Made by a program: the position numbers and the translations under genes. From Mesostigma viride (lineage: Eukaryota > Streptophyta > Mesostigmatophyceae > Mesostigmatales > Mesostigmataceae): DNA of 64,000 nucleotides. Location of the stretch: contig RPFO01000016.1 of assembly GCA_009746045.1 (NCBI GenBank), forward strand, positions 1,661,920 through 1,725,919, in the 5' to 3' direction. Below are positions 12,201 through 21,655 of the stretch, piece by piece. The notes beneath the pieces are model-generated. The model was given only the letters and a program-made list of their open reading frames with translations, ran no database searches and was not told the origin of the DNA. Position 1 is the stretch's first letter; the number at the start of each line of letters is the position of its first letter.

Positions 12201-12510
12201 TTTCCTCTTGGGCAGGTGGCGCGGCAAACGAGGGGTTCACGAGTGCTGGGGACAGTTGGAGCAGAGCCGACGACGCTCCCGCAATCAATGTTGCCTTTAG
12301 TCCTTCGGCAACACGTGTCCTCCATGATCGCCCTGGTGGTGGTGCATTCGAACACAAAGTCTTGGTCCGCGCCGCTGGCCGTCTCCTGGGTTCGGGGTTT
12401 GGGGCCGGGCGGGGACTCCGAGATGCGCGGGCGGTGAAAGCTGCTGTTTTACAAGAGGAATTGACGTGGTGAGTGGCAGCTCCGGTTGTCGCGAACATCG
12501 ATGTAGCCAT
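6275..12510 (-). CDS. ctpA: Carboxyl-terminal processing protease, plastid D1-processing type (family S41A), 6 exons
   Basis: Exons (minus): 12,510-12,169; 11,780-11,699; 10,466-10,173; 8,973-8,885; 8,047-7,577; 6,526-6,275. All boundaries are AG..GT and phases agree, giving 509 aa. The start ATG is in good context (GCCATGG). Residues 1-114 carry an Arg/Ser-rich transit peptide and a hydrophobic lumen-transfer segment ending 'NPSFAAPPAQ'. Next come 'EEYVDDTFNSQDW', 'ASLGDPFTRIVPPREY', a PDZ domain ('GSLEGVGLVVG', 'GPAARAGIQTGDELVEIN') and the protease domain ('GYIHLTSF', 'ILDLRANPGG'). The catalytic Ser sits in 'GGTASASEIL' (about 397) and the Lys in 'TYGKGRIQ' (about 422), 25 apart as in algal CtpA. 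The known role of the family is removal of the C-terminal extension of photosystem II D1 in the thylakoid lumen. The exon 5 acceptor (GAG|GTC at 8,047) is the only one keeping phase; a stronger-looking CAG lies 15 nt upstream but breaks the frame, so this boundary is the least certain. Confidence 0.9.
6655..6845 (-). repeat. Decayed copies of the ctpA exon 6 acceptor region (intron 5)
   Basis: The start of exon 6 on the plus strand reads GAGCTCGTAGACCGCCTGTT (6,512-6,531). Similar strings occur at about 6,676-6,705 (GCCGCTCATAGACAGCCTGA), 6,706-6,732 (TTATAGACAGCTCGAGAGG) and 6,810-6,845 (GTCGTCTAGCTCGTGAGCCG). They lie only on the intron side. Confidence 0.5.
7130..7576 (-). repeat. Tandem copies of the ctpA exon 5 donor region (intron 5)
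   Basis: The exon 5 end on the plus strand reads TCCTACCTGGATGCGGCCCT (7,571-7,590), preceded by GGTGAACTTAACGAGGGAAC. The pair 'GAACTTAACGAGGGAA ... ACCTGGATGCG' recurs near 7,142-7,210, 7,388-7,435 and 7,455-7,515. That makes three intronic echoes plus the real boundary. Confidence 0.6.
8395..8530. repeat. ATA-rich microsatellite with a repeated 22-nt block in ctpA intron 4
   Basis: ATAATAATAATAA tracts alternate with ACAATACTGTTATGCAGATA, which appears about three times. It lies wholly inside intron 4. Confidence 0.6.
8690..8750 (-). repeat. Single copy of the ctpA exon 4 end in intron 4
   Basis: The string GATAATTTGAGCTCCAGGGT (8,710-8,729), followed by GGCAAACGTGCAATTGCC, resembles the true exon 4 end GATTTCAGCTTGAGGTTGAC, followed by AAACGTTCCCGATTCGCC (8,886-8,923). 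Confidence 0.4.
9105..9245 (+). mobile_element. SINE-like insertion in ctpA intron 3
   Basis: This ~140-bp unit matches 22,310-22,450 over GCATGCCACTGGCATGAGGG and TTCCCGTTGTGCAC. It ends in hairpin CTCCCCAACCGGAG (9,203-9,216) and an AT-rich tail (TTTTATTAAATAATTAG). A more distant copy is at 20,540-20,660. No coding potential. It uses the same 3' hairpin as the larger elements. Confidence 0.6.
9250..9935 (-). repeat. Tandem decayed copies of the ctpA exon 4 acceptor region (intron 3)
   Basis: The true exon 4 start on the plus strand reads GTCGATCCCGACGGCGGGCG then CATCTGCAAGTATC (8,951-8,984). Echoes are seen near 9,258-9,290 (ATGCAAGTACAAAGTCCAAG), 9,378-9,430 (ATCCATGCCGACGGAGGCAG, TGTCTGCAAGTACC), 9,665-9,725 (ATCGCGGCCGACCGAGGGCG, CACCTGCAACGACG), 9,770-9,800 (CTCGGTGCCCGCAGGGCGGA) and 9,885-9,945 (ATCGATGCCCACAACAGGGG). 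Translated on the minus strand they still give fragments such as 'DTASVGMDV' and 'APSVGRDVEST' against the true 'DAPAVGIDVEEA'. Confidence 0.65.
10125..10180 (-). repeat. Triplicated splice donor at the end of ctpA exon 3
   Basis: A 21-nt unit containing ATTAATGgtgcgtatg occurs three times, placing possible donors after 10,173, 10,152 and 10,131. All are in phase 1, so use of the distal donors would add 7 or 14 residues without a frameshift. I chose 10,173 because it fits the family length in the PDZ domain. Confidence 0.8.
10600..11180 (-). repeat. Decayed copies of the ctpA exon 3 acceptor region (intron 2)
   Basis: The true sequence is CGGCGAGCACAGCGATCCAA (10,446-10,465). Weaker relatives occur near 10,612-10,650 (CAGCGAGTACAGAGATACTC), 10,890-10,920 (TGCGACATAGTGACCAAACG), 10,960-10,990 (GGTACAGCGGCGAGTGTTCC) and 11,160-11,180 (GGGTACAGTGACCGCAGCGG). 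Similarity is modest, and the intron is G-rich, which inflates chance matches. Confidence 0.35.
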
Positions 12511-14475
12511 GGCTGAGCTGGTGTATATACGGCCGGGCAGATTCCTTCTCAACCGCTTCCCCCACAATTACACAATTACACAATTACACAATTACACAAT
12601 GTATACAAATACAAAAAGTATGTACAAACAAACTAGTACCGTAAATTACGGTTGTAAGACAACCTTACAAAGCTATACACAGCGTGGAATTGGCATCCGC
12701 CCGGCACGGAGTTCCACCAGCGTCCGGCGTCTTTTGGAGCCAAATCGGGGTATCAGTGCGTGCGCCTCGCGAGCGTGGCTGAGCTGGCATGAGCTGGTAT
12801 GCCGGTGGCCAGTTATCATGCAACTTTTTAAATTTGATCGGGCGCACACGTGGACGCCGCGCCGGCGTGTGCACCTTCGGCTGGGAAGCGACCTGATGTC
12901 GTTAGGACCAGATACAAGATGGGCACAGGATACTCTCTAGTACAAGCGAGTTGTATTTTGAGTGCAGTGATTTTAGTTAACGATATTGTGGTCTGCCACA
13001 GGTCTGCCACGTCCTTCGAGACAAACGGTTGCCTGTCCTTTGAATCTTGTTTTCAGAGATCGCGGGAAACGGGCGCGCACATCGTTTCTGGGCGGGCCCC
13101 CCGCGAAAATGTAGCGCCTGGCTGGCAATCGTGCCGGCTCTTGGCATGCCAAACGAGAGGGCCAGCAGATCTGGAGCGGGAATTCCACACGGGCCGGGTA
13201 TCCTGTGACGTACACACGTACCATGGCGGATTCGGGGTAAACATTTTGCTCAAAATGTTATTACGTACGATTTTACAGAAGCTTACGAAGATATCATTGT
13301 ACCATAGTAATCAACGGGTCAATGCTAAGGGGCCGGGCGACCGGCTGGTTAGATTCCTGCCTGGACGCAGGCTGGACCTTTTTACGACTAATTGAGTTGC
13401 TGTGGGCTCGCTGGCGTAATCATGACGCAAGTAAAAGGCATACTTTGTATGAAGTTGGGTCCACTTTGCCTCCGTGGAAAAAGAGTAACGCCTGACATTA
13501 TGTCGACAATGCCAAAATTATCATGAAAACTAGCTGCCGCTCACGTCCCGCCCCATATACAACTGAGTCAATGCGTTGATAAGCTGGTAACGTTGGCAGT
13601 GACTTACATGTGGCGTCGAGAAAAGAGGAGAGAACAACAAGGGATGCAGAATGCGGCCTGTGTTTATAGACGTGGTCGACCCCGTTCCTAAGCCCTCGCA
13701 TGCATGCGGACAAATTTCATGGGGCGTCCTTGGATTCGGCCTGCTTGCGTTGCTTCCGAGGGAGCTATTAGCCGCTGCCGGACAGCTGGACTTCATTGTT
13801 ACTATTTTGTTAAGCTAGGGCCGGCACGATGAGACCGCATCGCCTGCCGCTCTGCCCTAACTATAATGCATGCCGGTCAGTATTATTATCTCCGGTCAGT
13901 ATTCAGGGATAATCTCCCGACTCCGTCACAGACTGGCATACACCCTCGAAATGGATGGATTACGGTGGGGGTGTAGGCCTGAAGGGCTCTCAGAATCATA
14001 GCAAGACGAACTAGATACTGCGTCGCAGGCGCTGGATCCCCGGTCCCCCAATTCAGTCCCACTGATTGCCGCGCACCAGTAAATAGTAATGTGCAGCTAC
14101 TATCTTTCCCATGCAATCGTTCATTTAATTGCAGCTACTGCGGTATTTAGAGGGCCAGAGGCAGACTTGTATGAACCATGAAAGTGATAGGCAAAATGTG
14201 CAAGTTTAGAAAACATCAATTGCTAAGCTATTAACCTGTTCGCCGACCCTGCAACGTAGTCATCATGCCATTGCATTGCCAATCCTTTATCAACAACAGC
14301 AATCTAACTGAACTCTCAGGTCAAGTGAGCTTTCAGGTCAGACAATCATCATCATGAAATTAACGCTGCTAGTACCGGCCTACAAGATGTCCCAGCTGAG
14401 TTAGCGTTATGGCTAGCTGATCGACAAGACTGGTCAAACGTTTGTCCGCATGGCATGGCTAACATAACTAATTGA
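12511..14475. other. Upstream of ctpA; intergenic, no supported gene
   Basis: A GTATATACA element lies about 15 nt before the ctpA ATG. A 10-nt repeat (ACAATTACAC, about four copies) sits at 12,564-12,600. One open frame at 12,850-13,395 (+) lacks an ATG at its start and resembles no family I know. The rest shows no coding signature, RNA gene or clear transposon. Confidence 0.4.
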
Positions 14476-14477
14476 AT

Positions 14478-14925
14478 TTGTGCTCCCGTTGGGGAGTCAC
14501 GGTTCATTAACCCCGCTGGATGGATGGATGGATGGATGGATGGATGGATGGATGGATGGATGGATGGATGGATGGATGGATGGATGGATGGATGGATGGA
14601 TGGATGGATGGATGGATGGATGGATGGGTGGGTGGGTGGGTGGGTGGGTGGGTGGGTGGGTGGGTGGGTGGGTGGGTGGGTGGGTGGGTGGGTGGGTGGG
14701 TGGGTGGTGGGTGGGTGGGTGGGTGGGTGGGTGGGTGGGTGGGTGGGTGGGTGGGTGGGTGGGTGGGGGGTGGGTGGGTGGGTGGGTGGGTGGGTGGGTG
14801 GGTGGGTGGGTGGTGGGTGGGTGGGTGGGTGGGTGGGTGGGTGGGTGGGTGGGTGGGTGGGTGGGTGGGTGGGTGGGTGGGTGGGTCGGTGGATGGGTAC
14901 TGACACACAATCCTTTACCGGTGTA
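14478..14925 (-). mobile_element. Retroelement 3' end carrying a 370-bp (GGAT)n/(GGGT)n array
   Basis: In minus sense, the unit runs from about 14,925, through an array (plus-strand GGAT 14,518-14,627, then GGGT to 14,886 with a few one-base slips), to hairpin CTCCCGTTGGGGAG (14,483-14,496). The same architecture is at 22,857-23,150. The GGAT-to-GGGT switch is abrupt, suggesting amplification of a single point variant. All long His/Pro/Thr or Gly/Trp/Met frames here come from the repeat. Confidence 0.7.
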
Positions 14926-14969
14926 AGCTATCTACCAAAAAAAATGGCTAACATAATGACTTCAAATTA

Positions 14970-16370
14970 AATTAAATTAAATTATAACATGCCTCCGTTG
15001 GGAGATCATGTAGCACCTCCATGGATGGGTGGAGGTGGAAGAAGCCGCGTCATCGAACTAACCTAAGTCTAAGCTATCTAGTCTAGAAAATCCTAACTAC
15101 ACTACTCAGCGAAACGCCCCTTCCTCTTGGGGGGGGGTGGCTTGCCCACAGGGGCTGGCGTGCACATGAGCCTGGACAATCTTCTGCTGGACCTCTTCTT
15201 GTTCTGCATGGCAGTCCAAAGAAGGGAGAGGGAGTGGATGCGGTGTTCAAACTGAGCTGGGACCACTAGGTCGGCCAGCAACATCTGTGTGTAGTTCACA
15301 TGTGGCAGGTTTACCTAGCTTCCTGGGAATGTCCTTGGGGCCAGGCCAGGTCAAGATATCAGCCGCCTTGGTTGGCCGAGCCGCTGGGGTCCGGCCAGAC
15401 CAAGGGCGGTGTCGACCTGGCTGGCCGGTGCGAGCAAGATGATACAAAGACTCTAATGACCTATGCTTGGAAAACCCTACATTCAGGACCTGTCGGAGCA
15501 TCCTGTAAACCGTGCCGACTAGCTTAGCCGCCAGTGTGTCCGTGCATGAGTGTCCATGCACGCCTCAGCGCCATACGTATAAGCACCGTGAGGACAAGGA
15601 CCTTGAAGAGCATGCGCTTGCAGTGAGCACTCGCCCAGGCCCTTCGAGCGCCAGTAGGTGTTGAGCGAACGGAGCCTGGCCCAGGCCAGCGCCGATATAT
15701 GCGCTGATATCCACATCGTAGGCGGTGTCAGGAAGCATGCTCCCCAACAGTTTGAAGCGGTCACGGAACGGGACCTCCGTCCCGTCGATCGAGCGGGCGC
15801 GGCAGCGGTGGGCGACTGGAGGCCCCAAACACCATCGCCTCAGTTTTGACGTGCACTAATTAATCTCCAACCCCACCGCCCTCGCCTTCAAGCCCAGACA
15901 GTCTGGACAGCCACTGTCTGAATGTGCTCGGGGGGCGCGATGAGGGTGGTGTACGTCGTCCGCATAAATCAGGTCGGCTAGGCGGTAGCCAGTGCCATGC
16001 AACCCCGCCGTGCTCGCGCTCGTTAAGGATGTCCAAGCCGGGCTCGAACCCCTTAAGAGAAGTAAAGCGCGCACGTGCCTGGCGCATGATCGACGTGGTC
16101 CACGACAATAATGAACAGGTATGGGGACAGGACACAACAAGCTTGCCACCCCCCGTGGTGAAGAGCTAGGGAATGGTGGGGTGGTGCCTTCCGCAGTCCG
16201 CACTACTGCCTGTGAGCCCTCATATACAGTCGGCGAATGGCGCAGCAATAAACGCTGGTGGCACTCGGTCCAGAGCTAGGATGGCCCAAAGAGCCTCCCA
16301 GAGGACCGTGTCGAATGCCTTGATATAGTCAACAAAAATGAAGACCAGTGTGTTATTAAGGGGAGGTGGC
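14970..16370 (-). mobile_element. LINE with reverse transcriptase remnants (family C), minus strand
   Basis: Minus-strand frames give reverse-transcriptase landmarks: 'VFIFVDYIKAFDTVLWEALW' near 16,310-16,350, 'GYRLADLIYADDV' near 15,945-15,990 (the YxDD motif), 'FKLLGSMLPDTAYDVDISAY' near 15,700-15,750, 'RMLRQVLNVGFSKHRSLESL' near 15,445-15,505, and a C-terminus 'MNYTQMLLADLVVPAQFEHR' ending at 15,102. Frameshifts separate the pieces, so it is a pseudogene truncated at its 5' side. The 3' UTR ends in hairpin CTCCGTTGGGAG (14,993-15,004) and a (TTTAA)n tail at 14,966-14,985. Confidence 0.75.
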
Positions 16371-18360
16371 ACCCCAAAAACCTTAAAACTTGACCCATGC
16401 TAATATCACTTGAATTTCAGTTGCACCATGCTAAATTATGATTGGGGGCACTAAATAACATCTCTAGTGAGTTGTCCATGCACTTGTTGGGGGTACTACC
16501 CCCACATATACGCCAATATAGCGCTATAAATAGAAAAAGACGCTAATTAGGGCTATGTATGCCCCAGCCAATGCACACATTTGTTGGCAACCAAAAATCA
16601 ACCATTTGTAGTTCCCTGAGTGTGTAGCTTGCTGAGCTATTTACATCATGGAAATGGCAAAACCTTGAACAGTTATTAATTTTCCCGCAAAACAGGTCTT
16701 TTTTTACCGGACATTGGGAATAAACATATCATAAACACTTCAGATTAGGCAACAAAATGTAGCGAAAATCCGGCTAACAGGGGGACAGCAGTGGTCCAAG
16801 TCCCAGGTCATTCCGACAAGTCTAGCTCAAGTTATTGCGTTTGGCGTGCTAAAACCTGAACATACGCTAAATGAGGTTTTTCTGTGTATAAGGCCACCTA
16901 GGCATCATGTTTTCCATCCAAGAAGCCAAAAAACATGCCCAACTCGATCACACAACATAAGAAAAGGCTAGGCACCTCATCTGCCCTCCCCTGCCCTCAG
17001 CATGGCCAGCCTTGCCAGCGTGCGCATAGCAACACCATCGCTAGGCATACACACACCAAGAGAGCATACACTAAGCTCAGCCCAAGGTTACCATGTAAAT
17101 TTATGCCAAGAACTCAGCAAGTATACGTGTAAAAACCTTAGAAAGACTGCCCAAGCAATAGAGGCAACTGCAGCCTGCAAACTTGGCAGCAAATCATACA
17201 TGTTGTATGCCAAGCATTCACATCCTATCCAGCTTGCCTTGCTGCACACATAGCAGGGAAGTCTTAATGGTTATAGCTCAAGGAAAGCAATGGAAACACC
17301 TATCTAATGCAATGCCACTCATGCAGTATGGCCAGCAAAAGAACCACTCTCACCTTCCTTTCCAATAGGGCAATTTGCTAAGAAGCTGATGCCAGCTTGT
17401 TAGCCTCTAGGCACATGCCGGATGTCGTTCTAAAACAGGCGTGTCAGATCCGGCACATAACAAAGCGTCTGAGCAAGGTCACGTCCAAAGGATTATGGAA
17501 AACAAATGTCAACACATTACCAACAACTTGACCTCGGCGCATTTAGCATGCCAGCCACAAACTACACGAAATTGTACGAAATAGCTAGGAATCTGACGAT
17601 GCAACCGAAAGAAATGGAGCGCTTCCTGCAGGGAAACTGCCCGAAAAAAAGGCGAAAGGCCGACGTTAATGCACCTGCCTGCGTGGAAATGTTTCATGCA
17701 TAAACTGTCACGCAAGCTCGAACAATAAAAGACATCATCCATTGATCAGGCGAACAAGGAAGGTGCGCCTTCCGTGAATACGTCGAAGGCGACATGCGCA
17801 GGCCTGCGTAGGTTCTTACCTTGAATGCCGGAAATGTAAAAGAAACCGGGAAGCTTCGGCACAAACTCGACAACACCATTAAGTTAGCTTCATAATCGCT
17901 CTTTAGAGCCTACGTTGCCTCACAATAGCTGCCGTAAACCTGCATTAAATTTCATGATCCGCAAGAGAAATTATATCCTGGACCCCCGCGCCCGTAGCCG
18001 TTCGAGAAATTAGCGATATTGCAAACCGTAAACTTTCCGCCACGCAATGAGGTCATCAACTAATCTTCTGCGAAATTCAAGCATTTTTTCTAGCTGTTTA
18101 CGTGCCATATCGATTAATATTGCATAAAGGCATGCCGCCATGGCCACTTCCGCGAGGGTTGAGCGGTCCGGGCACACATTATACACCGTACGGACGGTAC
18201 CGCGAATTTTTTGGCGCGGAAAATATTCGGCGCGCCACGTCCCCTTAAATGGAGGGTATTTATGTCCACAGATGGTGATTCCTTACAAAAATGGCGAGAG
18301 AATGATCACAGCAGTGGTACCTTACAAATTTCTGGACACTTCGCCTGAGTCAGATATAGA
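16371..18360. other. AT-richer unassigned stretch between two LINEs
   Basis: Composition is AT-richer than the neighbours up to about 17,700. Short frames (16,935-17,132; 17,506-17,703, Lys/Arg-rich at its end) have no recognised domain. It could be an unrecognised transposon or intergenic DNA; I saw no terminal inverted or direct repeats. Confidence 0.3.
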
Positions 18361-18364
18361 TCGA

Positions 18365-20385
18365 TCCAGCTACGAGCCACGAGCGGACATGGCTGACGGC
18401 GGAGCTCAGAACTTTTGCGTCTGAGCCCCAAATTCAGTCAGGCTACTTGCATCAGATGCGTCTTTTCAAGACGCATCTGCTAGTATAATCGGTTACGGCT
18501 GTAACGCAGTATTTTGCAAATGCCACCAAAACGCAGCCTTGACAAACATTTTGAGCTGTCGTCGGCATTCCCGTCGACAGCAGCACGTGCGACATCAACT
18601 CCTGCGGACGCCAACCTTTTTGCGCTGATCGAAGCTCTCCCCCCCGGTCTGCCTCCCTCGACGCAGTGCTCTACGCCAAATTCGTCGCCCATTCCCAAGA
18701 AAACCCGAACTTCCCATACCAAATGGGATGTCCGCCGCTTCGGCGCCGGCCAGCGGGATTTTTGCATCTTGGAAATCTTTACGCTCACGAAGGAACAATG
18801 TGACGATGTTATCAAGTTCCTGGCCCGCCATGACGAACTTTTCCTGCCTACCCCTGGCGACAAGGTCACCAAGCCCGCCTGGGAATGGCTGCTTCAAGAA
18901 CCGGAGGCGTACTTGAAGGCAGTCATCATGTGCAGCTACCTGCGCTGCGACGCCCACGACATCACCCAGATTGGCTACGCTGGCCTCAGGAGCCTCCTGC
19001 ATGAGCGCAGACGGGCAGCCACAGCAGCTGCAGCATCCCCGCAGAGCAGCACCTCCCCCAGCACGGACTCCATCCGAGCTGCAGTGGCGGAGCAGCTGGC
19101 GCCGATGGCTGAGCAGCTCGCCGCCCTGAACGCGCCTGACGGCCCACTCAACACTCTCTCGGCCAAGGTCAACAACATTGAAGCCAGAGTCGCCCTTAAG
19201 CTCCAGCCTCAGTTTACTGCTACGCAAGAGCACATTGCCACCAAAGTTTCCGAGGCCACAGCCACTGTGACCACCCGCCTTAACCAGGTGGAAGGCCGAG
19301 TCGGCCAAGGCACCGTGAAACTTGAGGCAGTTGCCGCCAAGGTAGACGCCCTGGCCACGCAGGTCCCCGAGATCGCCGAGCGAACGGCCACCATCGCCGC
19401 CCAACCTGCTGGTAGGGCTAGTGATGACCCCTCGACTCGCGCCTCCTGGGCGGACCTGCTCAAGAGCCAGGCATCCTCTACCACGACCGCCATCACCACC
19501 AAGCTCCAGGAGCTGGAAGACACGCGCCGCGAGGCCGCTGACCGCGACCGTCGCCGCTGCCGGGTCATCCTCAGGCGCTTCGACATGCTGCCGGAGGAGA
19601 CCCCAGACTCTCTTCTCGACGAGCTGAAGAAACAGCTCTTGGCGCGCATGCAGCTGCCAGGTGCGATACTGCAGGGCGCCTACCGCCTGCCCCATCCACG
19701 GGCCAAGGCTGGGCCCCCTCCAGTGGTCCTCACCTTCAGCGACATCACAGCCCGAGTTCGGTTCCTCTCTCGCCGCAAGAAGCTGGTGGACACCTCCTGG
19801 TCGCTTGACGACGACCTGACGCCAGCCCAGCAGCAGCAACGCCGCGATCAGTGGCCCGACTACATCCGCCACAAGACCAACCCCGAGAAGCCCCAAGTGT
19901 ACTGGCGGGGCGGGGACCTCTACGTCAACAAGAAACTGTGGAAGCCCCCCCGGGCTTCCCCGGGATAGAGCACTCCAGCTAGTTGTCTAGATGGGGGCAA
20001 TCGATGATGGGATAGCTTAGGCATTACAGCACTTGAAACGATATTAGCGCACAGCGTTATAGTACCTTCAATTAGCTCTGGCACCTTGTGGCCATCAGCT
20101 TGCGCCTTAATTAGCCGACGTCTTGAGCCCACCTCACATTTGTAGCATAAGCTATGCGTCAGCCTACCTATGGTATTGCACTGGTTGTATTGCACCCACA
20201 GTGTTGCGCCCCGGCACCATGCCGTGGAGAGAGCGCTCTGTGGCCTGCCCACCTGCGGCAGTGAGAGAAGCTAGGGCGCCCTCCCTCCTTCTCACTGTGT
20301 ATATAGGGTTGAAGGTTCCTTTACTCTGTATTGGCACCCACGTGACGCAGTCACGTGCTTATTAATTAATTAATTAATTCGCCTG
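18365..20385 (+). mobile_element. Full-length ORF1-only LINE-like element (family A), apparently non-autonomous
   Basis: The 5' leader (18,365-18,519) is shared with the element at 4,445-4,260 and contains a 12-bp-stem hairpin at 18,453-18,479. One intact ORF follows (18,520-19,968), then a ~370-nt 3' UTR. The end is a GTGACGCAGTCAC hairpin (20,341-20,353) with an (ATTA)n tail to about 20,380. The minus-strand copy at 47,105-48,790 has the same ORF1/3' UTR junction, so absence of a reverse transcriptase is a family trait and not one deletion. Confidence 0.75.
18520..19968 (+). CDS. Retrotransposon ORF1 protein, L1 ORF1p-like, intact
   Basis: 482 aa from the first ATG (the longer open frame starts at TTG). 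Residues 1-55 are low complexity with 'PIPKKTR'. Residues ~65-170 are a globular region ('WDVRRFGAGQRDFCILEIF', 'AWEWLLQEPEAYLKAVIM'). Residues ~190-340 are Ala/Thr/Glu-rich heptads predicted as a long coiled coil. Residues ~345-480 resemble the L1 ORF1 RNA-binding and C-terminal domains: 'RRCRVILRRFDMLPEETPDS', 'GAYRLPHPRAKAGPPPVVLT', 'LSRRKKLVDTSWSLDDDLTP', then 'QQQQRRDQWP'. L1 ORF1p is a trimeric nucleic-acid chaperone of the retrotransposition RNP; that role is inferred here. The intact frame suggests recent insertion or retained function. Confidence 0.75.
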   Translation: MPPKRSLDKHFELSSAFPSTAARATSTPADANLFALIEALPPGLPPSTQCSTPNSSPIPKKTRTSHTKWDVRRFGAGQRDFCILEIFTLTKEQCDDVIKFLARHDELFLPTPGDKVTKPAWEWLLQEPEAYLKAVIMCSYLRCDAHDITQIGYAGLRSLLHERRRAATAAAASPQSSTSPSTDSIRAAVAEQLAPMAEQLAALNAPDGPLNTLSAKVNNIEARVALKLQPQFTATQEHIATKVSEATATVTTRLNQVEGRVGQGTVKLEAVAAKVDALATQVPEIAERTATIAAQPAGRASDDPSTRASWADLLKSQASSTTTAITTKLQELEDTRREAADRDRRRCRVILRRFDMLPEETPDSLLDELKKQLLARMQLPGAILQGAYRLPHPRAKAGPPPVVLTFSDITARVRFLSRRKKLVDTSWSLDDDLTPAQQQQRRDQWPDYIRHKTNPEKPQVYWRGGDLYVNKKLWKPPRASPG

Positions 20386-20399
20386 AGTCCTGGCCGCCG

Positions 20400-20720
20400 G
20401 AGAAATAAAACGCATTGATAGCGAGTTTGTTTTTAGCTCTACACCGTCTAGTAGGTCTAGTTCTGAACATCAGCTGGCCAGCCATAACTTTTACGTACCA
20501 GGCTACACATTTCATTTCCACCACCATTCATATTTTCACGTTGTGGCTTGCCTCTGGGCATGCATGAGGGAAGATCTGGGTGTCTCTGCCCCCTTCCCAG
20601 TGTACGTGCAACATACAGGGATGAAAAGCACTTAATTCTTTAACTCAGTGTATTATTGTGCTCCGTCACTGGCAGTGAGAGATCAACGTACGCCGAGGGC
20701 GCCGCATCCCTCCTTCTCTT
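20400..20720 (+). mobile_element. SINE-like and LINE 3' fragments
   Basis: 20,440-20,545 resembles the repeated unit at 29,545-29,750 and 47,575-47,790 ('CCAGCCATAA...TACACATTTC...CACCATTCAT'). 20,540-20,660 is a distant copy of the SINE-like unit at 9,105 (GGCATGCATGAGGGAAGA, AAAAGCACTT). Confidence 0.45.
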
Positions 20721-20984
20721 TGTGTACAACTAGGGTCGAAGGCCGGCCAGCTTCATTGGTACTGCTGCGGTCAGCGACCGCCAGCTCGACCACGGACGCC
20801 ATCGCAATGAAACCTCTCCAGGAGATGTCGGTCTGCAGAAGCACACCGCCATGCAGGCGGAGGAACGGGAGGCCGTGGACCGATCGCGCCCGCTGCGCGA
20901 GTGCCGAGTGATGCTGTCAGCCAGTTTCCCCCAGGAGCCAGGGGAGACGGCAACCACTCTTGCGGGCGAGCTCAAGAACAAGCT

Positions 20985-21540
20985 TCTTAAAAATTAAATT
21001 CATACGAAGGTTAAATTATAACGTGCATGTCTCCGTTGGGAGATCATGTAGCACATCTTCCTTTCTGGATGGATGGAGGTGGGCGAAGCCGCGTAATCGA
21101 ACGAACCTAACTAAGCTATCTAGTCTAGAAAAATCCTAACTACACTATTCAGCAAAACGCCCTTTCCGCTTGGGGCCGGGGAGGGGGCCGCTTGCCCACA
21201 GGGGCTGGCATGTGAGCCTTGACAATCTTCTGCCACCGCGCTTCTCGTTCTGCATGGCAGTCCAAAGAAGAGAGAGGGATTGAATGCGGTGTTCAAACTG
21301 AGCTGGGACCACTAGGTCGGCCTGCAACATCTGGATGTAGTTCATGGCAGGCTTACCTAGCTTTCTAGGAATGTCCTTGGGGCCAGCTAGGCCAGGTCAG
21401 GATGTGCCGCCCTGGTTGGCCAAGCCGCTGCATGGGGGCTGGCCAGACCAAGGGCGGTGTCGATCGACCTGACTGGTGCGAGCAATCTTGATGTCCTACA
21501 AATGCTATCCTACGCTCACACAAGCTTCTTACCCTCCGGA
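20985..21540 (-). mobile_element. LINE family C 3' portion inserted in an ORF1 element
   Basis: Minus-strand C-terminus 'MNYIQMLQADLVVPAQFEHR' (21,345-21,145) matches 15,299-15,102. Hairpin CTCCGTTGGGAG is at 21,031-21,042, followed in element sense by a TTTAA-type tail to about 20,990. A frame with 'CERRIAFVGHQD' lies at 21,365-21,568. Confidence 0.7.
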
Positions 21541-21655
21541 TTAAAAGCACTCCGGTGCTCCGTGACACCTCAACGGGAGCACGAATTTAATTAATTAATT
21601 AATTAATTAATTAATTAATTGATTGATTGATTGATTGATTAATCAATTAATTCTT
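21541..21655 (+). mobile_element. SINE-like 3' end with (AATT)n then (GATT)n tail
   Basis: The unit TTAAAAGCACTCCGGTGCTC, then CACCTCAACGGGAGCAC, is followed by about eight AATT and five GATT units. It is the same 3' end type as 9,180 and 22,390. Confidence 0.55.

Noticed and set aside
12850-13395. 181-codon plus-strand frame upstream of ctpA
   Set aside because: It starts at GTG, has no recognised motif and has mixed composition; not supported as a gene.
14480-14970. Long Gly-Trp-Met-Asp / Pro-Thr-His-Pro open frames on both strands
   Set aside because: They are translations of (GGAT)n and (GGGT)n; a 4-nt repeat lacking a stop codon is open in all frames. The same applies at 22,849-23,213 and 59,238-59,782.
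18595-19896. 433-codon frame antisense to ORF1
   Set aside because: Shadow of the intact ORF1; no homology and no motif.
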